Assembly (NCBI GenBank): GCA_018366495.1
Contig: JAGZHZ010000007.1
Coordinates: 1 to 64,000 of the forward strand
Direction of reading: 5' to 3'
Length of the DNA stretch: 64,000 nt
Source of the DNA: Clostridiales bacterium
GTDB lineage: Bacteria; Bacillota; Clostridia; Lachnospirales; Lachnospiraceae
In this document: piece by piece, positions 27,500 through 36,780 of the stretch
How positions within the stretch are numbered: position 1 is the first letter of the stretch
Layout: every line of letters starts with the position of its first letter
Notes under the pieces: model-generated
What the model saw: only the letters and a program-made list of their open reading frames with translations
Told to the model about the DNA's origin: nothing
Databases searched by the model: none
Program-made: the position numbers and the translations under genes

Positions 27500-28276
27500 G
27501 TGAGAATCGCAGTTGTCACAGGGGCATCTTCAGGAATGGGAAAAGAATTTGTATATCAGATACAGAAAAAATATAAAAAAATTCAGGAAATCTGGGTGAT
27601 TGCACGCAGAGAAAAAGAATTAGAAAAACTCCCCCAAACTCCCATTCCTCTGCGAATTCTTCCTCTTGACTTGACAAAAGAAGAAGATCAAAAAGCCTAT
27701 AGAGAAAAATTAAAGGAAGAAAATCCTAGAATTTGTATGCTGATTCACTGTGCAGGGATCGGGTATTTAGGACGTATGGATAAAATTTCGGCAGAAGATC
27801 AGATTAAAGAAACAATGATTAACTGTACAGGTCTGACGGCAGTGACATTATATTCTCTTCCATACTTAAGTGCGGGCAGCAGAGTAATTGAACTTGTCTC
27901 CTCATCTGCATTTGCGCCTCAGCCTGGATTTGGCGTTTATGCTGCGACAAAGGCATATGGACTTAGTTTCAGCAGAACACTGAGCGCTGAACTGCGCAAA
28001 AGAAAGATTATAGTGACAGCAGTATGTCCAGGATCGGTGGATACCCCGTTTTTTAAAAATGCAGAACGGGAAGCAAAGAGACCAGCATTTAAAAATCTGT
28101 TCTTAGCTGATCCTGAGAAAGTGGCAGAAAAAGCCATGTATGACAGCAGATCAGGAAAGACGCTATCAATTTATGGTGGTTGGATGAAAATATGGTATGT
28201 ACTGGCAAAATTGATTCCGCATCCGATAATTACATATATTCTAGCAAACGTGGAAAAAAATAAAAAGAAAGGATGA
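27500..28276 (+). CDS. Short-chain dehydrogenase/reductase (SDR)
   Basis: 258-aa Rossmann oxidoreductase. The N-terminal cofactor loop is VTGASSGMGKEF, with IHCAGIG in place of NNAG. The catalytic Ser lies in ELVSSSAF, and YAATKAY carries Tyr and Lys. PGSVDTPFF follows. The C-terminal ~40 residues are hydrophobic (MKIWYVLAKLIPHPIITYILA) and may touch the membrane. The substrate is unknown. GTG 27500 is chosen because AGAGGTGA precedes it; the frame is open far upstream inside ygiQ. Confidence 0.87.
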   Translation: MRIAVVTGASSGMGKEFVYQIQKKYKKIQEIWVIARREKELEKLPQTPIPLRILPLDLTKEEDQKAYREKLKEENPRICMLIHCAGIGYLGRMDKISAEDQIKETMINCTGLTAVTLYSLPYLSAGSRVIELVSSSAFAPQPGFGVYAATKAYGLSFSRTLSAELRKRKIIVTAVCPGSVDTPFFKNAEREAKRPAFKNLFLADPEKVAEKAMYDSRSGKTLSIYGGWMKIWYVLAKLIPHPIITYILANVEKNKKKG

Positions 28277-28282
28277 CAGGCA

Positions 28283-28906
28283 ATGCAGCGGCAGAACATT
28301 AAAAATGTACAGAAGGGAAAATTTGGATATTTAAAGGCACAGAGGAAAAAACAGATGTTGCTTACAGCAATTTTGTATGCAGCTCCTCTTCTCCTGTTTT
28401 TTACAGGACTGTGGCAGACAGGGACAAGGAAGAATTTGTTTACGATGATTGCGATTGTAGGGTGCCTTCCAGCATGTAAATGGACGGTAAATCTGGTGAT
28501 GCTGTTTTTACAGAAACCAATTTCAAAAGAACTTTATGAGACCATTCAAAAACATGAAGGAACACTTGTTACAGCATATGAGATGACAGTGACGGCATAC
28601 GAAAAAAATACGCCGATCGCAGCGATTGCAATCTGCGGAAATGAAGTGATTGGTTATACGCAGGATGAGAAAGCAGACACAGCATTTGTAGAGAAACATA
28701 TCACAAATATTCTTCAGAAGAATCATTTTTATGGAGTACACGTCAAAATTATAAAGGATTTGAAAAAATTTACGGAGCGAATGGATCAGCTTAATAAACG
28801 TTCAGAAGAACTGAAAAAAGGAATTAAATTTGTACCGGATGAGACATATCCGGATCTCTCAAGAGAAGAATTAATGTGCCATACAATTTTGGCAATCTCG
28901 TTATAA
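28283..28906 (+). CDS. Hypothetical membrane protein, 207 aa
   Basis: Two predicted transmembrane helices (about residues 25-43 and 50-73) after a basic N-terminus, followed by a cytoplasmic C-terminal domain of about 125 residues containing AIAICGNEVIGYTQDEKADT and a charged helix (RMDQLNKRSEELKKG). I do not recognise the family. It is embedded between the SDR gene and an RluA synthase with short gaps (6 and 13 nt), so it is expressed with RNA-modification and repair genes; no function should be assigned. Confidence 0.78.
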   Translation: MQRQNIKNVQKGKFGYLKAQRKKQMLLTAILYAAPLLLFFTGLWQTGTRKNLFTMIAIVGCLPACKWTVNLVMLFLQKPISKELYETIQKHEGTLVTAYEMTVTAYEKNTPIAAIAICGNEVIGYTQDEKADTAFVEKHITNILQKNHFYGVHVKIIKDLKKFTERMDQLNKRSEELKKGIKFVPDETYPDLSREELMCHTILAISL

Positions 28907-28919
28907 GAAAGGAAAGAAA

Positions 28920-29885
28920 ATGCGCCAACTTACCATCAGCGAAAAAGAGGAAGGACAACGCCTTGATAAATGGCTTGCAAAATATATGGAAAAAGCTCCT
29001 AAAAGCTTTTTTTATAAAATGATGAGAAAGAAAAATATTGTCATAAATGGAAAGAAAGTACAGGGAAATGAAAAATTAAAGGAAGGGGACAGCGTTTCCC
29101 TGTATCTGTCGGACGAGACAATTGAAAATTTTCAGGAGAAAAAAAGACTTCCGCAAAAAAAGAAAAAACTGGATATTTTATACGAGGATGACCAGATTCT
29201 TTTTGTAAATAAACCGGTTGGAATGCTTTCACAGAAAGCAAAAGCAGATGATATTTCTTTAAATGAATATATTATTTCTTATCTGCTGGAGAAAAAGGAA
29301 TTGACACAACAAGATCTTGCACGATTTCAACCGTCCATATGCAACAGGTTGGATCGCAATACAAGCGGTATTGTAGCGGCCGGAAAGACAATCGCAGGAC
29401 TGCAGATGCTGTCTGGAATTTTTAAAGATAGAACAGTACATAAATACTACCGCTGCATTGTGAAAGGGCAGATTTTAAAGGAACAAAAGATAGAAGGATA
29501 TCTTCGCAAAGAAGAAAAGAAAAATCAAGTGTTTATTGAAAAAGAACAGTCAGATAACGCATCGTGGATCTGTACAGCATATCGTCCTTTGGAGATCTTT
29601 CCACAGTATACTTATCTGGAAGTTGAATTGATCACAGGACGTTCTCATCAGATTCGGGCACATCTGGCAAGTATAGGGCATCCCCTTTTAGGAGATACAA
29701 AGTATGGCGATGAAAAGGTGAATAGACGATGTAAAGAGCGATATCATCTGACAAGCCAGCTGCTGCACTGCGCGCGCCTTGAAATGCCAGTACTGGAAGA
29801 AAAATTTTCATATATGTCAAAAAAGGTGCTTCATGCACCTTTGCCAGAACAATTTCAAAAAATTTTGAAAGATCTGAAAGTTTAA
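28920..29885 (+). CDS. RluA-family 23S rRNA pseudouridine synthase
   Basis: 321-aa enzyme with an N-terminal S4-like domain (RLDKWLAKYMEKAPKSFFYK) and RluA catalytic domain. The catalytic motif reads CNRLDRNTSGIVAAGKT (aspartate in RLDRNT), and GRSHQIRAHLASIGHPLLGD is the conserved C-terminal motif. Compared with the RluC/RluD pattern HRLDxxTSG, the histidine is replaced by asparagine. Target uridines are probably in 23S rRNA. SD AGAAAGGAAAG precedes ATG 28920. Confidence 0.9.
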   Translation: MRQLTISEKEEGQRLDKWLAKYMEKAPKSFFYKMMRKKNIVINGKKVQGNEKLKEGDSVSLYLSDETIENFQEKKRLPQKKKKLDILYEDDQILFVNKPVGMLSQKAKADDISLNEYIISYLLEKKELTQQDLARFQPSICNRLDRNTSGIVAAGKTIAGLQMLSGIFKDRTVHKYYRCIVKGQILKEQKIEGYLRKEEKKNQVFIEKEQSDNASWICTAYRPLEIFPQYTYLEVELITGRSHQIRAHLASIGHPLLGDTKYGDEKVNRRCKERYHLTSQLLHCARLEMPVLEEKFSYMSKKVLHAPLPEQFQKILKDLKV

Positions 29886-29895
29886 GGAGAAAAAA

Positions 29896-30429
29896 ATGGG
29901 AACATGGAGTTCAAGAGGCCTTCGAGGGTTCATGCTGGAAGAGCTGATCAATCGTTCAAATGAACAGTATCTGGAAAAGGGTCTGGCTTTGATTCAGAAG
30001 ATTCCTACCCCGATTACCCCAATCAAAATTGACAAAGAACGGCATCATATTACACTTGCCTATTTTGATCAGAAAAGTACAGTAGATTATATCGGCGCTG
30101 TGCAGGGCATACCAGTCTGTTTTGATGCAAAAGAATGTCACAGTGATACGTTTGCGTTGCAGAATATTCATGAACATCAGGTCACATTTATGGAAAAATT
30201 TGAAGGTCAGGGCGGTATTTCCTTTTTTTTGATTTTGTTTGCAAAACGCAATGAGCTGTATTATCTGAGTTACAGACAGATGCGCAGATTTTGGGATCGC
30301 GCTAAGGCAGGAGGAAGGAAAAGTTTCCGATATGAGGAATTAGATCCTTCCTTTTTTTTAGAGAATAAGAAGGGAATTTTGGTTCCGTATCTGGATGGCA
30401 TCGCAAAAGATCTGGAATTGAGGGATTGA
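29896..30429 (+). CDS. recU: Holliday junction resolvase RecU
   Basis: 177-aa nuclease of Gram-positive bacteria that resolves Holliday junctions in recombination and segregation. The start GTWSSRGLRGFMLEELINRSN and the nuclease core STVDYIGAVQGIPVCFDAKE (acidic residues and Lys of the PD-(D/E)xK fold) identify it. QGGISFFLILF follows. In Bacilli recU pairs with ponA; here it is the last gene of an RNA-modification string, 10 nt after the RluA gene. Confidence 0.92.
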   Translation: MGTWSSRGLRGFMLEELINRSNEQYLEKGLALIQKIPTPITPIKIDKERHHITLAYFDQKSTVDYIGAVQGIPVCFDAKECHSDTFALQNIHEHQVTFMEKFEGQGGISFFLILFAKRNELYYLSYRQMRRFWDRAKAGGRKSFRYEELDPSFFLENKKGILVPYLDGIAKDLELRD

Positions 30430-30454
30430 CTTTTTTATGGCGCTTCGCTATAAT
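30426..30454 (+). promoter_or_regulatory. Predicted sigma-A promoter of the his operon
   Basis: TTGACT (30426-30431), 17 bp, TATAAT (30449-30454), starting within the recU stop region. The leader to hisZ is only about 85 nt and shows no T-box-like or peptide-leader pattern that I can see. Confidence 0.7.
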
Positions 30455-30546
30455 TTAGGAAATATTTAATGTGTTGTGATAATATGATATTACAATAAAG
30501 TGACAGAGCAAAAACAGCTATGCCTATTGAGGAAAGGAATGAGAAA

Positions 30547-31815
30547 ATGAAGCGGCAATTACTGCATACACCAGAAGGTGTCAGAGATCGATATAAAGAA
30601 GAATGTGAGAAGAAATTGACATTGCAGAATAATCTGCACAATGTCTTAAAACGATATGGATATCGTGATATAGAGACACCGACGTTTGAATATTTTGATG
30701 TATTCGGAAAAGAAATTGGGACGATTCCAGCAAAAGATTTATATAAATTTTTTGACAGGGAAGGAAACACATTAGTCTTAAGACCAGATATTACGCCGTC
30801 CGTAGCCAGAGCGTTTGCAAAATATTTTTCAGAAGAAGATTTTGCTGTCCGCCTTTGTTATGTTGGAAATACATTCATCAATAATTCCAGTTATCAGGGA
30901 AGAATGAAGGAGACAACACAGCTTGGAGCAGAATTAATCGGGGATGATCGAGTGGATGCAGATGCAGAAATTTTGGCAATGGTTGTAGATACGCTGCTTG
31001 CGGCAGGATTAAAAGAATTTCAGATCAGCGTAGGATATGCCGGATTTTTTCAAAGTCTTCTGGAAGAAGCAAATATTTCAGAAGAAGAGAAAGAAGAACT
31101 TCAGATGTTGATCTCAAATAAGAATTATTTTGGAGCAGAAGAATTTCTGTCTGCCTTAAAAGTACAGGAAGAACTGAAAGAGGGGCTGCTGACGCTTCCT
31201 CAGCTGTTTGGAACGATTGAAGTTTTGGATCGGGCTGAGAGCCTGGTGGAAAAAAACAATACAGCATATCTTGGAATCAGCCGGCTGCGCAGGCTGTATG
31301 AAGTATTATGCAGCTATGGATGTCAGGAATATATTTCTTTTGATCTGGGAATGATGAACGGTTATGGGTACTATACAGGAGTAATCTTCCGAGGGTATAC
31401 ATTTGGAACAGGGGAAGCGATCGTGAAGGGAGGAAGGTATGACCACCTGATTCAGAATTTTGGAAAAGACGTTCCTTCTATTGGATTTGTCGTTGTGATA
31501 GATCAGCTTCTTGCAGCACTGTCACGTCAGAAATTAGAGGTGGAGGTGGAACATTCCAATACAATGATTTTGTATCAAGATTCTACAAGAGCGTCTGCAA
31601 TACAGCTCGCCAGATATTACAGAAATATTGGAAAGAATGTTGAGATGACCTTAAAAAAAGAGGAAAAAAGTATAGAAGAATATGAGGAGATGGCAAAAAG
31701 AAATCAGATTCGCCGCTTTGTTACGCTGACAGAGGAAAAAGCAGTGATGAAAGACCTTGTCTCTGGGATACAAAAAACAGGAACAGCAAAGGCACTGATG
31801 GAGGAAGAGAAATGA
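30547..31815 (+). CDS. hisZ: ATP phosphoribosyltransferase regulatory subunit HisZ
   Basis: 422-aa paralog of the histidyl-tRNA synthetase catalytic core that lacks the anticodon domain. TPEGVRDRYKEE and LRPDITPSVARAFAKYF are typical. It forms a hetero-octamer with short HisG and confers histidine feedback. ATG 30547 is used, following GAGGAAAGGA; an earlier in-frame ATG (30520) precedes that SD. It overlaps hisG by 4 nt (ATGA). Confidence 0.92.
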   Translation: MKRQLLHTPEGVRDRYKEECEKKLTLQNNLHNVLKRYGYRDIETPTFEYFDVFGKEIGTIPAKDLYKFFDREGNTLVLRPDITPSVARAFAKYFSEEDFAVRLCYVGNTFINNSSYQGRMKETTQLGAELIGDDRVDADAEILAMVVDTLLAAGLKEFQISVGYAGFFQSLLEEANISEEEKEELQMLISNKNYFGAEEFLSALKVQEELKEGLLTLPQLFGTIEVLDRAESLVEKNNTAYLGISRLRRLYEVLCSYGCQEYISFDLGMMNGYGYYTGVIFRGYTFGTGEAIVKGGRYDHLIQNFGKDVPSIGFVVVIDQLLAALSRQKLEVEVEHSNTMILYQDSTRASAIQLARYYRNIGKNVEMTLKKEEKSIEEYEEMAKRNQIRRFVTLTEEKAVMKDLVSGIQKTGTAKALMEEEK

Positions 31816-32450
31816 GATATTTAACCATAGCACTTGGGAAAGGACGCCTTGCACAAAAGACAATGGAATTGTTTGAAAAAATTGGGATTACATGTGAAGA
31901 AATGAAAGACCCTTCCTCAAGAAAACTGATTTTTACGAATGAGGAGATGAAATTAAAGTTTTTCCTCTCGAAAGGACCGGATGTTCCGACTTATGTGGAA
32001 TATGGCGCAGCAGATATCGGAATCGTAGGGAAAGATACCATCCTGGAAGAACAGAGAAAGCTTTATGAAGTGCTGGATTTGGGATATGGAAAATGCAGAA
32101 TGTGTGTTTGCGGTCCAGAATCAGCAAAAGAATTGTTAAAGCATCAGGAATTGATTCGTGTGGCAACGAAATATCCTAATATTGCAAAAGATTATTTTTA
32201 TAATAAAAAACATCAGACAGTAGAAATTATTAAATTGAATGGTTCCATTGAACTGGCTCCGATTGTAGGATTGGCAGAAGTAATTGTAGATATTGTGGAG
32301 ACGGGATCAACGCTGAGGGAAAATGGTCTGGAGGTTTTAGAAGAAATATGTCCATTGTCAGCGCGAGTGGTGGTGAACCAAGTCAGCATGAGAATGGAGA
32401 ATGAACGGATCATAAAGATTTTAAATGATTTGAAACAGGTACTGCAGTAA
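31812..32450 (+). CDS. hisG: ATP phosphoribosyltransferase, short form
   Basis: 212-aa catalytic subunit for the first step of histidine synthesis (ATP plus PRPP). The short form lacks the C-terminal regulatory ACT-like domain, which agrees with the neighbouring hisZ. ALGKGRLAQKT, YGAADIGIVGKDTI and VDIVETGSTLRENGL (PRPP-binding loop) are present. The start overlaps the hisZ stop, so translation is coupled. Confidence 0.95.
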   Translation: MRYLTIALGKGRLAQKTMELFEKIGITCEEMKDPSSRKLIFTNEEMKLKFFLSKGPDVPTYVEYGAADIGIVGKDTILEEQRKLYEVLDLGYGKCRMCVCGPESAKELLKHQELIRVATKYPNIAKDYFYNKKHQTVEIIKLNGSIELAPIVGLAEVIVDIVETGSTLRENGLEVLEEICPLSARVVVNQVSMRMENERIIKILNDLKQVLQ

Positions 32451-32504
32451 ATAGAAATTTCAAAAAGACAATCTAAGTGTGATCTGACGGAAGGAGAGAG
32501 AGGT

Positions 32505-33800
32505 ATGAGAATAGTAAAATTGACAGAGGAGACGAGAAAAGATCTGCTGGATCATCTGCTGAAGAGAAGCCCGAATAATTATGGAAATTTTGAGGCAAGT
32601 GTGCAGAAAATTATAGACGACGTTAAAGTCAGAAAAGACGAAGCAGTTTTTGAATATACAAAAAAATTTGACGGTGTGGAGATTACAAAAGAGACTGTTT
32701 TAGTTACAGAAGAAGAGATCGCAGAGGCATATGAAAAAGTGGATGCTTCCCTTTTGGATGTAATAAGAAAAGCGTCCGTCAATATACGGATTTATCATGA
32801 AAAACAGCGCAAGTACAGCTGGTTTGACAGCCAGCCGGACGGCTCTTTGCTGGGACAGAAGGTCACGCCGCTAAAGAGAATTGGCGTCTATGTGCCAGGG
32901 GGGAAAGCAGTCTATCCATCTTCTGTACTTATGAATATTATTCCAGCAAAAGTAGCAGGTGTAGGGCAGATCATTATGACAACACCGCCTGGAAAAGATG
33001 GAAAAGTAAATCCATCTACTCTTGTTGCGGCGAAAGAAGCCGGTGCGGATGCAATTTATAAAGCAGGAGGAGCACAGGCAATCGCAGCTTTGGCTTTTGG
33101 CACAGAAAGTATTCCAAAAGTAGATAAGATTGTGGGTCCCGGAAACATCTATGTAGCGCTGGCAAAGAAAGCAGTATACGGATATGTCAGTATTGATTCC
33201 ATCGCAGGACCGAGTGAGATTTTAGTACTTGCCGATGAAAGCGCTATACCAAAATATGTTGCGGCAGACTTATTATCTCAGGCAGAGCACGATGAGATGG
33301 CATCTGCAATTTTAATTACGACTAGTCAGGAACTGGCTCAAAAAGTATCCGAAGAAATCGAAGAATTTTTAAAAGTACTTTCCAGAAGAGAAATCATTCA
33401 GAAATCGCTTGACCAGTATGGTTTTATTCTTGTAGCAGAAAATATGAGAGAAGCGATTGCGGCTGCAAACGAAATAGCATCAGAACATCTGGAAATTGTG
33501 ACAAAGAATCCATTTGAGGTTATGACAAAGATCGAGAATGCAGGTGCAATTTTTATTGGAGAGTACAGCAGTGAACCTCTGGGGGATTACTTTGCAGGTC
33601 CGAATCATGTGCTTCCTACAAATGGGACAGCAAAGTTCTTTTCACCGCTTAGTGTCGATGATTTTATCAAAAAATCGAGTATTATCTATTATTCAAAGGA
33701 GGCGCTAGAGCCTATTCATAAAGACATTATACAGTTTGCAGAATCAGAACAGCTGACGGCACATGCAAATTCTATTCAAGTGCGTTTCCCAGAAGAGTAA
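32505..33800 (+). CDS. hisD: Histidinol dehydrogenase
   Basis: 431-aa zinc enzyme carrying out the last two oxidations, L-histidinol to L-histidine. GPGNIYVALAKKAVYG, AGPSEILVLAD, QAEHDEMASA (zinc-ligand Gln/His region) and EHLEI (catalytic Glu-His) are present, with DYFAGPNHVLPT near the C-terminus. SD AAGGAGAGAG precedes ATG 32505. Confidence 0.95.
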   Translation: MRIVKLTEETRKDLLDHLLKRSPNNYGNFEASVQKIIDDVKVRKDEAVFEYTKKFDGVEITKETVLVTEEEIAEAYEKVDASLLDVIRKASVNIRIYHEKQRKYSWFDSQPDGSLLGQKVTPLKRIGVYVPGGKAVYPSSVLMNIIPAKVAGVGQIIMTTPPGKDGKVNPSTLVAAKEAGADAIYKAGGAQAIAALAFGTESIPKVDKIVGPGNIYVALAKKAVYGYVSIDSIAGPSEILVLADESAIPKYVAADLLSQAEHDEMASAILITTSQELAQKVSEEIEEFLKVLSRREIIQKSLDQYGFILVAENMREAIAAANEIASEHLEIVTKNPFEVMTKIENAGAIFIGEYSSEPLGDYFAGPNHVLPTNGTAKFFSPLSVDDFIKKSSIIYYSKEALEPIHKDIIQFAESEQLTAHANSIQVRFPEE

Positions 33801-33812
33801 AGGGGGGAGAAT

Positions 33813-34400
33813 ATGGAGAGAATAGCGACAGTTCTGCGAAAGACAAAAGAGACACAAATTGAATTGACGATAAATTTAGATGGCAGCGGAAATGCAGAGA
33901 TTGACACAGGGATCGGATTTTTCAATCATATGCTGGAAGGTTTTGCACGTCATGGCCTGTTTGATCTGTCCGTGAGCGTAAAGGGAGATCTTTTTGTAGA
34001 TTCCCACCATACGATAGAAGACACAGGAATTGTTTTGGGACAGGCAGTGAAAGAAGCACTGAATGATAAAAAAGGAATCAGACGGTATGGAGATATCATA
34101 CTGCCGATGGATGAAGTACTTGTTTTGGCAGCAGTGGATCTATGTGGCCGCCCTTATCTGTCTTTTGATGCGGCATTTACGACAGAACGTCTTGGGGAGA
34201 TGGAAACAGAGATGACAAAGGAGTTTTTCTATGCTGTATCTTACGCAGCAATGATGAATCTCCATTTAAAGGTAATGACTCCTGGAAACAACCATCATAT
34301 GATGGAAGCACTGTTTAAAGCATTTGGAAAAGCATTAGATGAAGCAGTGTCATATGATCCGCGGATTCATGATGTGCTTTCCACAAAGGGAAGTCTGTGA
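33813..34400 (+). CDS. hisB: Imidazoleglycerol-phosphate dehydratase
   Basis: 195-aa monofunctional dehydratase without the fused phosphatase of enterobacteria. Metal-ligand histidines lie in GFFNHMLEGFARHG, DSHHTIEDTGI and NNHHMMEALFKA. It removes water from imidazole glycerol phosphate. SD AAGGGGGGAG; 12 nt after hisD. Confidence 0.95.
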   Translation: MERIATVLRKTKETQIELTINLDGSGNAEIDTGIGFFNHMLEGFARHGLFDLSVSVKGDLFVDSHHTIEDTGIVLGQAVKEALNDKKGIRRYGDIILPMDEVLVLAAVDLCGRPYLSFDAAFTTERLGEMETEMTKEFFYAVSYAAMMNLHLKVMTPGNNHHMMEALFKAFGKALDEAVSYDPRIHDVLSTKGSL

Positions 34401-34416
34401 GAGAGGAGGAAAGATT

Positions 34417-35709
34417 GTGCAGAAAAAATTTGTACCGTATTTGTTTATAAAAAAAGGGAAAGCAGTGACTGATTTTTTTGCGTCAAATCAGTTGGGAGAC
34501 GGCGATGGGTGCAGAATCGCTAAAGCATACAGTGATAATGGGGCAGATGAAATTCTGATTTTTGATTTGTCAGCCAGTGATGCAGAACATGAGCAGTCCC
34601 TTGGAATGATAAAAGAAATTTCTCGAAATGTGGATATTCCAATTATTGGAGGAGGGAAGATCGAGCGGGTAGAAGATGTAAAAAAGCTGATCTATGCAGG
34701 ATGCCGAAAAGTATTTTTAAATTATGAAAAAGACAGTAATATAGAGCTGACGGAAGAAGTATCCAGACGGTTTGGGAAGGAAAAAATTGCAGTATGTGTC
34801 AGAAACGAGGAAACTTTAAAAAGACACAGAGAGAAGATAGAGAGGTTTGCGAGTGAGATTGTGTATTTTGTCACAGAAGGATCGGAACCGGATTTTACAA
34901 AGATTTGCACAAAGCAGACGATTCTGCCTGTTTTCATGAGGGAAAAATCAGAAGAAGAGATATGGAATTATTTAAGGACAGAACAGACTGAGGGGATATG
35001 CTGCAAGAACATATCAGTAGAAGAGACGGATTTTATGAAACTGAAATATCATGCAAAAGAAGAAGGAATCTGTGTCAATACGTTTGAGAGCAATATGAAG
35101 TTTGAAGAATTTAAGTTAAATGGGGACGGTTTAATTCCAGTGATTGTGCAGGATTACAAGACAGAAGAAGTGTTGATGCTTGCTTATATGAATAAAGAAG
35201 CATTTGAGACAACGATTCGGACAGGACGGATGACTTATTTCAGCAGAAGCAGACAGGAGCTTTGGATGAAAGGAATGACAAGCGGACATATTCAGTATGT
35301 AAAACAGCTTCTTATTGACTGCGATCAAGATACAATTCTTGCAAAAGTGGCTCAAATTGGAGCGGCGTGTCACACTGGAAACCGAAGTTGTTTTTACAGA
35401 AATCTGGTAAAAAAAGAATATCATGAAACCAATCCTATGAAGGTATTTGAACAGGTTTACCATGTAATCGAAGACAGAAAAAAACATCCAAAGGAAGGGT
35501 CTTATACAAATTACCTGTTTGAAAAGGGAATAGATAAAATATTGAAAAAGGTGGGAGAAGAGGCGACAGAAATTGTTATTGCTGCCAAAAATCCAAATCC
35601 AGAAGAAATTAAATATGAGATTTCTGATTTCTTATATCATGTGATGGTACTGATGTGCGAAAAGGGAGTAACATGGGAAGACATCACAAAAGAACTTGCG
35701 GATCGCTAG
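34417..35709 (+). CDS. hisIE: HisIE bifunctional enzyme with an N-terminal HisF-like domain
   Basis: 430-aa three-part protein. Residues 1 to about 225 resemble HisF/HisA barrels (QLGDGDGCRIAKAYSDNGAD, IPIIGGGKIERVEDVKKLI). Next comes phosphoribosyl-AMP cyclohydrolase HisI (MTYFSRSRQELWMKG, zinc-site CHTGNRSCFY), then phosphoribosyl-ATP pyrophosphatase HisE at the C-terminus (KVGEEATEIVIAAKN). HisI and HisE are complete and catalyse steps 2 and 3. In the barrel part, the HisF catalytic aspartates align with a Phe (PYLFIKKG, normally PCLDV) and an Arg (IAVCVRN, normally VVAIDA), so it is probably inactive. GTG 34417 follows GAGAGGAGGAAAG. Separate hisC, hisH, hisA and hisF are not in this operon. 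Confidence 0.88.
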   Translation: MQKKFVPYLFIKKGKAVTDFFASNQLGDGDGCRIAKAYSDNGADEILIFDLSASDAEHEQSLGMIKEISRNVDIPIIGGGKIERVEDVKKLIYAGCRKVFLNYEKDSNIELTEEVSRRFGKEKIAVCVRNEETLKRHREKIERFASEIVYFVTEGSEPDFTKICTKQTILPVFMREKSEEEIWNYLRTEQTEGICCKNISVEETDFMKLKYHAKEEGICVNTFESNMKFEEFKLNGDGLIPVIVQDYKTEEVLMLAYMNKEAFETTIRTGRMTYFSRSRQELWMKGMTSGHIQYVKQLLIDCDQDTILAKVAQIGAACHTGNRSCFYRNLVKKEYHETNPMKVFEQVYHVIEDRKKHPKEGSYTNYLFEKGIDKILKKVGEEATEIVIAAKNPNPEEIKYEISDFLYHVMVLMCEKGVTWEDITKELADR

Positions 35710-35769
35710 GGAGGACATGATTCTGCTTTTATAAGCATATAGTGAAGAAAAGAAAAAAGAGGCGATCGG

Positions 35770-36120
35770 ATGGAAACGTATCAGACATCTCAAATGCAGG
35801 AAGAAATCAGACGTCTTCGTGAAATTTCAAATGAAAATCAAGAAAAAGTAAATCATGGTATTTTTGCTGAGGAAAAAACAGAATATTTAGATGAAAACAA
35901 TGAGGAGAAAGATACAGAAAGCGGAAGCAGTATTTGGCGGGGAATCCTGTTTTTGGTTATGGCAGCAATTTTACTTGGGCAGGCAACCGGAAATAAGGCA
36001 GTGACTCAGGTGATGAATCAAATTGGAAAGACTATCCAAAATATCGGTGAAAAGGCAGAAGAAGAAAAATGGTTTCCTTTTGGAGCTGAAAAAACAGAAG
36101 AGGAGCAGAAAGACGAATAA
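35770..36120 (+). CDS. Small single-pass membrane protein, 116 aa
   Basis: 116 residues: a charged, disordered N-terminal part (to about 55), one transmembrane helix (GILFLVMAAILLGQATG, about 59-75), and an acidic C-terminus (KAEEEKWFPFG, then EEEQKDE). No known family. It lies 60 nt after hisIE with its own SD-like AAAGAGGCGA, so it may be on the his transcript, and is followed by a terminator. Confidence 0.65.
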   Translation: METYQTSQMQEEIRRLREISNENQEKVNHGIFAEEKTEYLDENNEEKDTESGSSIWRGILFLVMAAILLGQATGNKAVTQVMNQIGKTIQNIGEKAEEEKWFPFGAEKTEEEQKDE

Positions 36121-36137
36121 AAAAAGAGCGATTGCAT

Positions 36138-36172
36138 AAAGGATGCTGCAGATAAAGGCAGTATCCTTTTTT
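36138..36172 (+). terminator. Terminator after the his region
   Basis: Stem AAAGGATGCTGC / GCAGTATCCTTTT with an 8-nt loop and T6 tail. Confidence 0.85.
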
Positions 36173-36353
36173 GATCTTTGGGAAGAAAAAAATTGAGGAT
36201 AATAAGAAAGAAAAAAGAATCCTTACAAAATTGTTATTTAAAAATAGAATGTGTTAGGAAAATGAAAGGATTTTTGAAGAATTTTTTGCTAAAATAAAAA
36301 ACAGAAACAATTAGAAGAAAAGAGAGTATAAGCTATCAAGAAGGGGAATGTAT

Positions 36354-36500
36354 ATGGAAAAAAAGCAAAATAAAGGGATATTTTATTTGAAATTATTGGG
36401 ATTAGTGATCTGCTTTTTGCCGCTATCCATTTTATTGTTTTTAATTGATGCAGCAATTAAAGGGCTAAATTGGATTTTGAGAAAAGAGAAAAAGGAATAG
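36354..36500 (+). CDS. Small membrane protein, 48 aa
   Basis: Short gene from ATG 36354 to TAG 36500 behind AAGGGG. The product has a basic N-terminus (MEKKQNKG), one strongly hydrophobic helix (LLGLVICFLPLSILLFLI) and a basic amphipathic tail (LNWILRKEKKE). A hydrophobic helix flanked by lysines and a dedicated terminator at 36507 argue for a real gene. Function unknown. Confidence 0.6.
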   Translation: MEKKQNKGIFYLKLLGLVICFLPLSILLFLIDAAIKGLNWILRKEKKE

Positions 36501-36506
36501 TGAAAT

Positions 36507-36551
36507 AAAAAAGCATTTTGAGACAAAGAAGTATTCTCAAAATGCTTTTTT
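36507..36551 (+). terminator. Terminator of the 48-aa gene
   Basis: 16-bp stem (AAAAAGCATTTTGAGA with TCTCAAAATGCTTTTT) and a T6 run. The 36552-36780 stretch downstream is AT-rich leader and promoter of the hflK gene. Confidence 0.85.
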
Positions 36552-36706
36552 AGGATATTATAAATTGAAAAAATTATTTTGATTCGCCTTTAATGTTATC
36601 GTATGAATAATACTAATAACTAAAAAAACAAAATTCTCACCAAATCACAAATTCCATAAAAAATTCTAAACTCCAAATAATAAGATATCAACAAAATTTG
36701 AGGGAA

Positions 36707-36734
36707 TTGTCTAAAAAATGACAAACAGTATTAT
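36707..36734 (+). promoter_or_regulatory. Predicted promoter of hflK-hflC with inverted repeat
   Basis: TTGTCT (36707-36712), 16 bp, TATTAT (36729-36734). TTGTCt...tGACAA (36707-36725) forms an inverted repeat across the -35, so it could be an operator. Confidence 0.4.
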
Positions 36735-36780
36735 CCATACAGACAATATTTAGAGTTAAAATTAGAAAGAGAGGGATTTT

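Noticed and set aside
30455..30546. Histidine leader or T-box before hisZ
   Set aside because: The leader is short (about 90 nt), has no run of His codons, no T-box sequence and no terminator-like stem.
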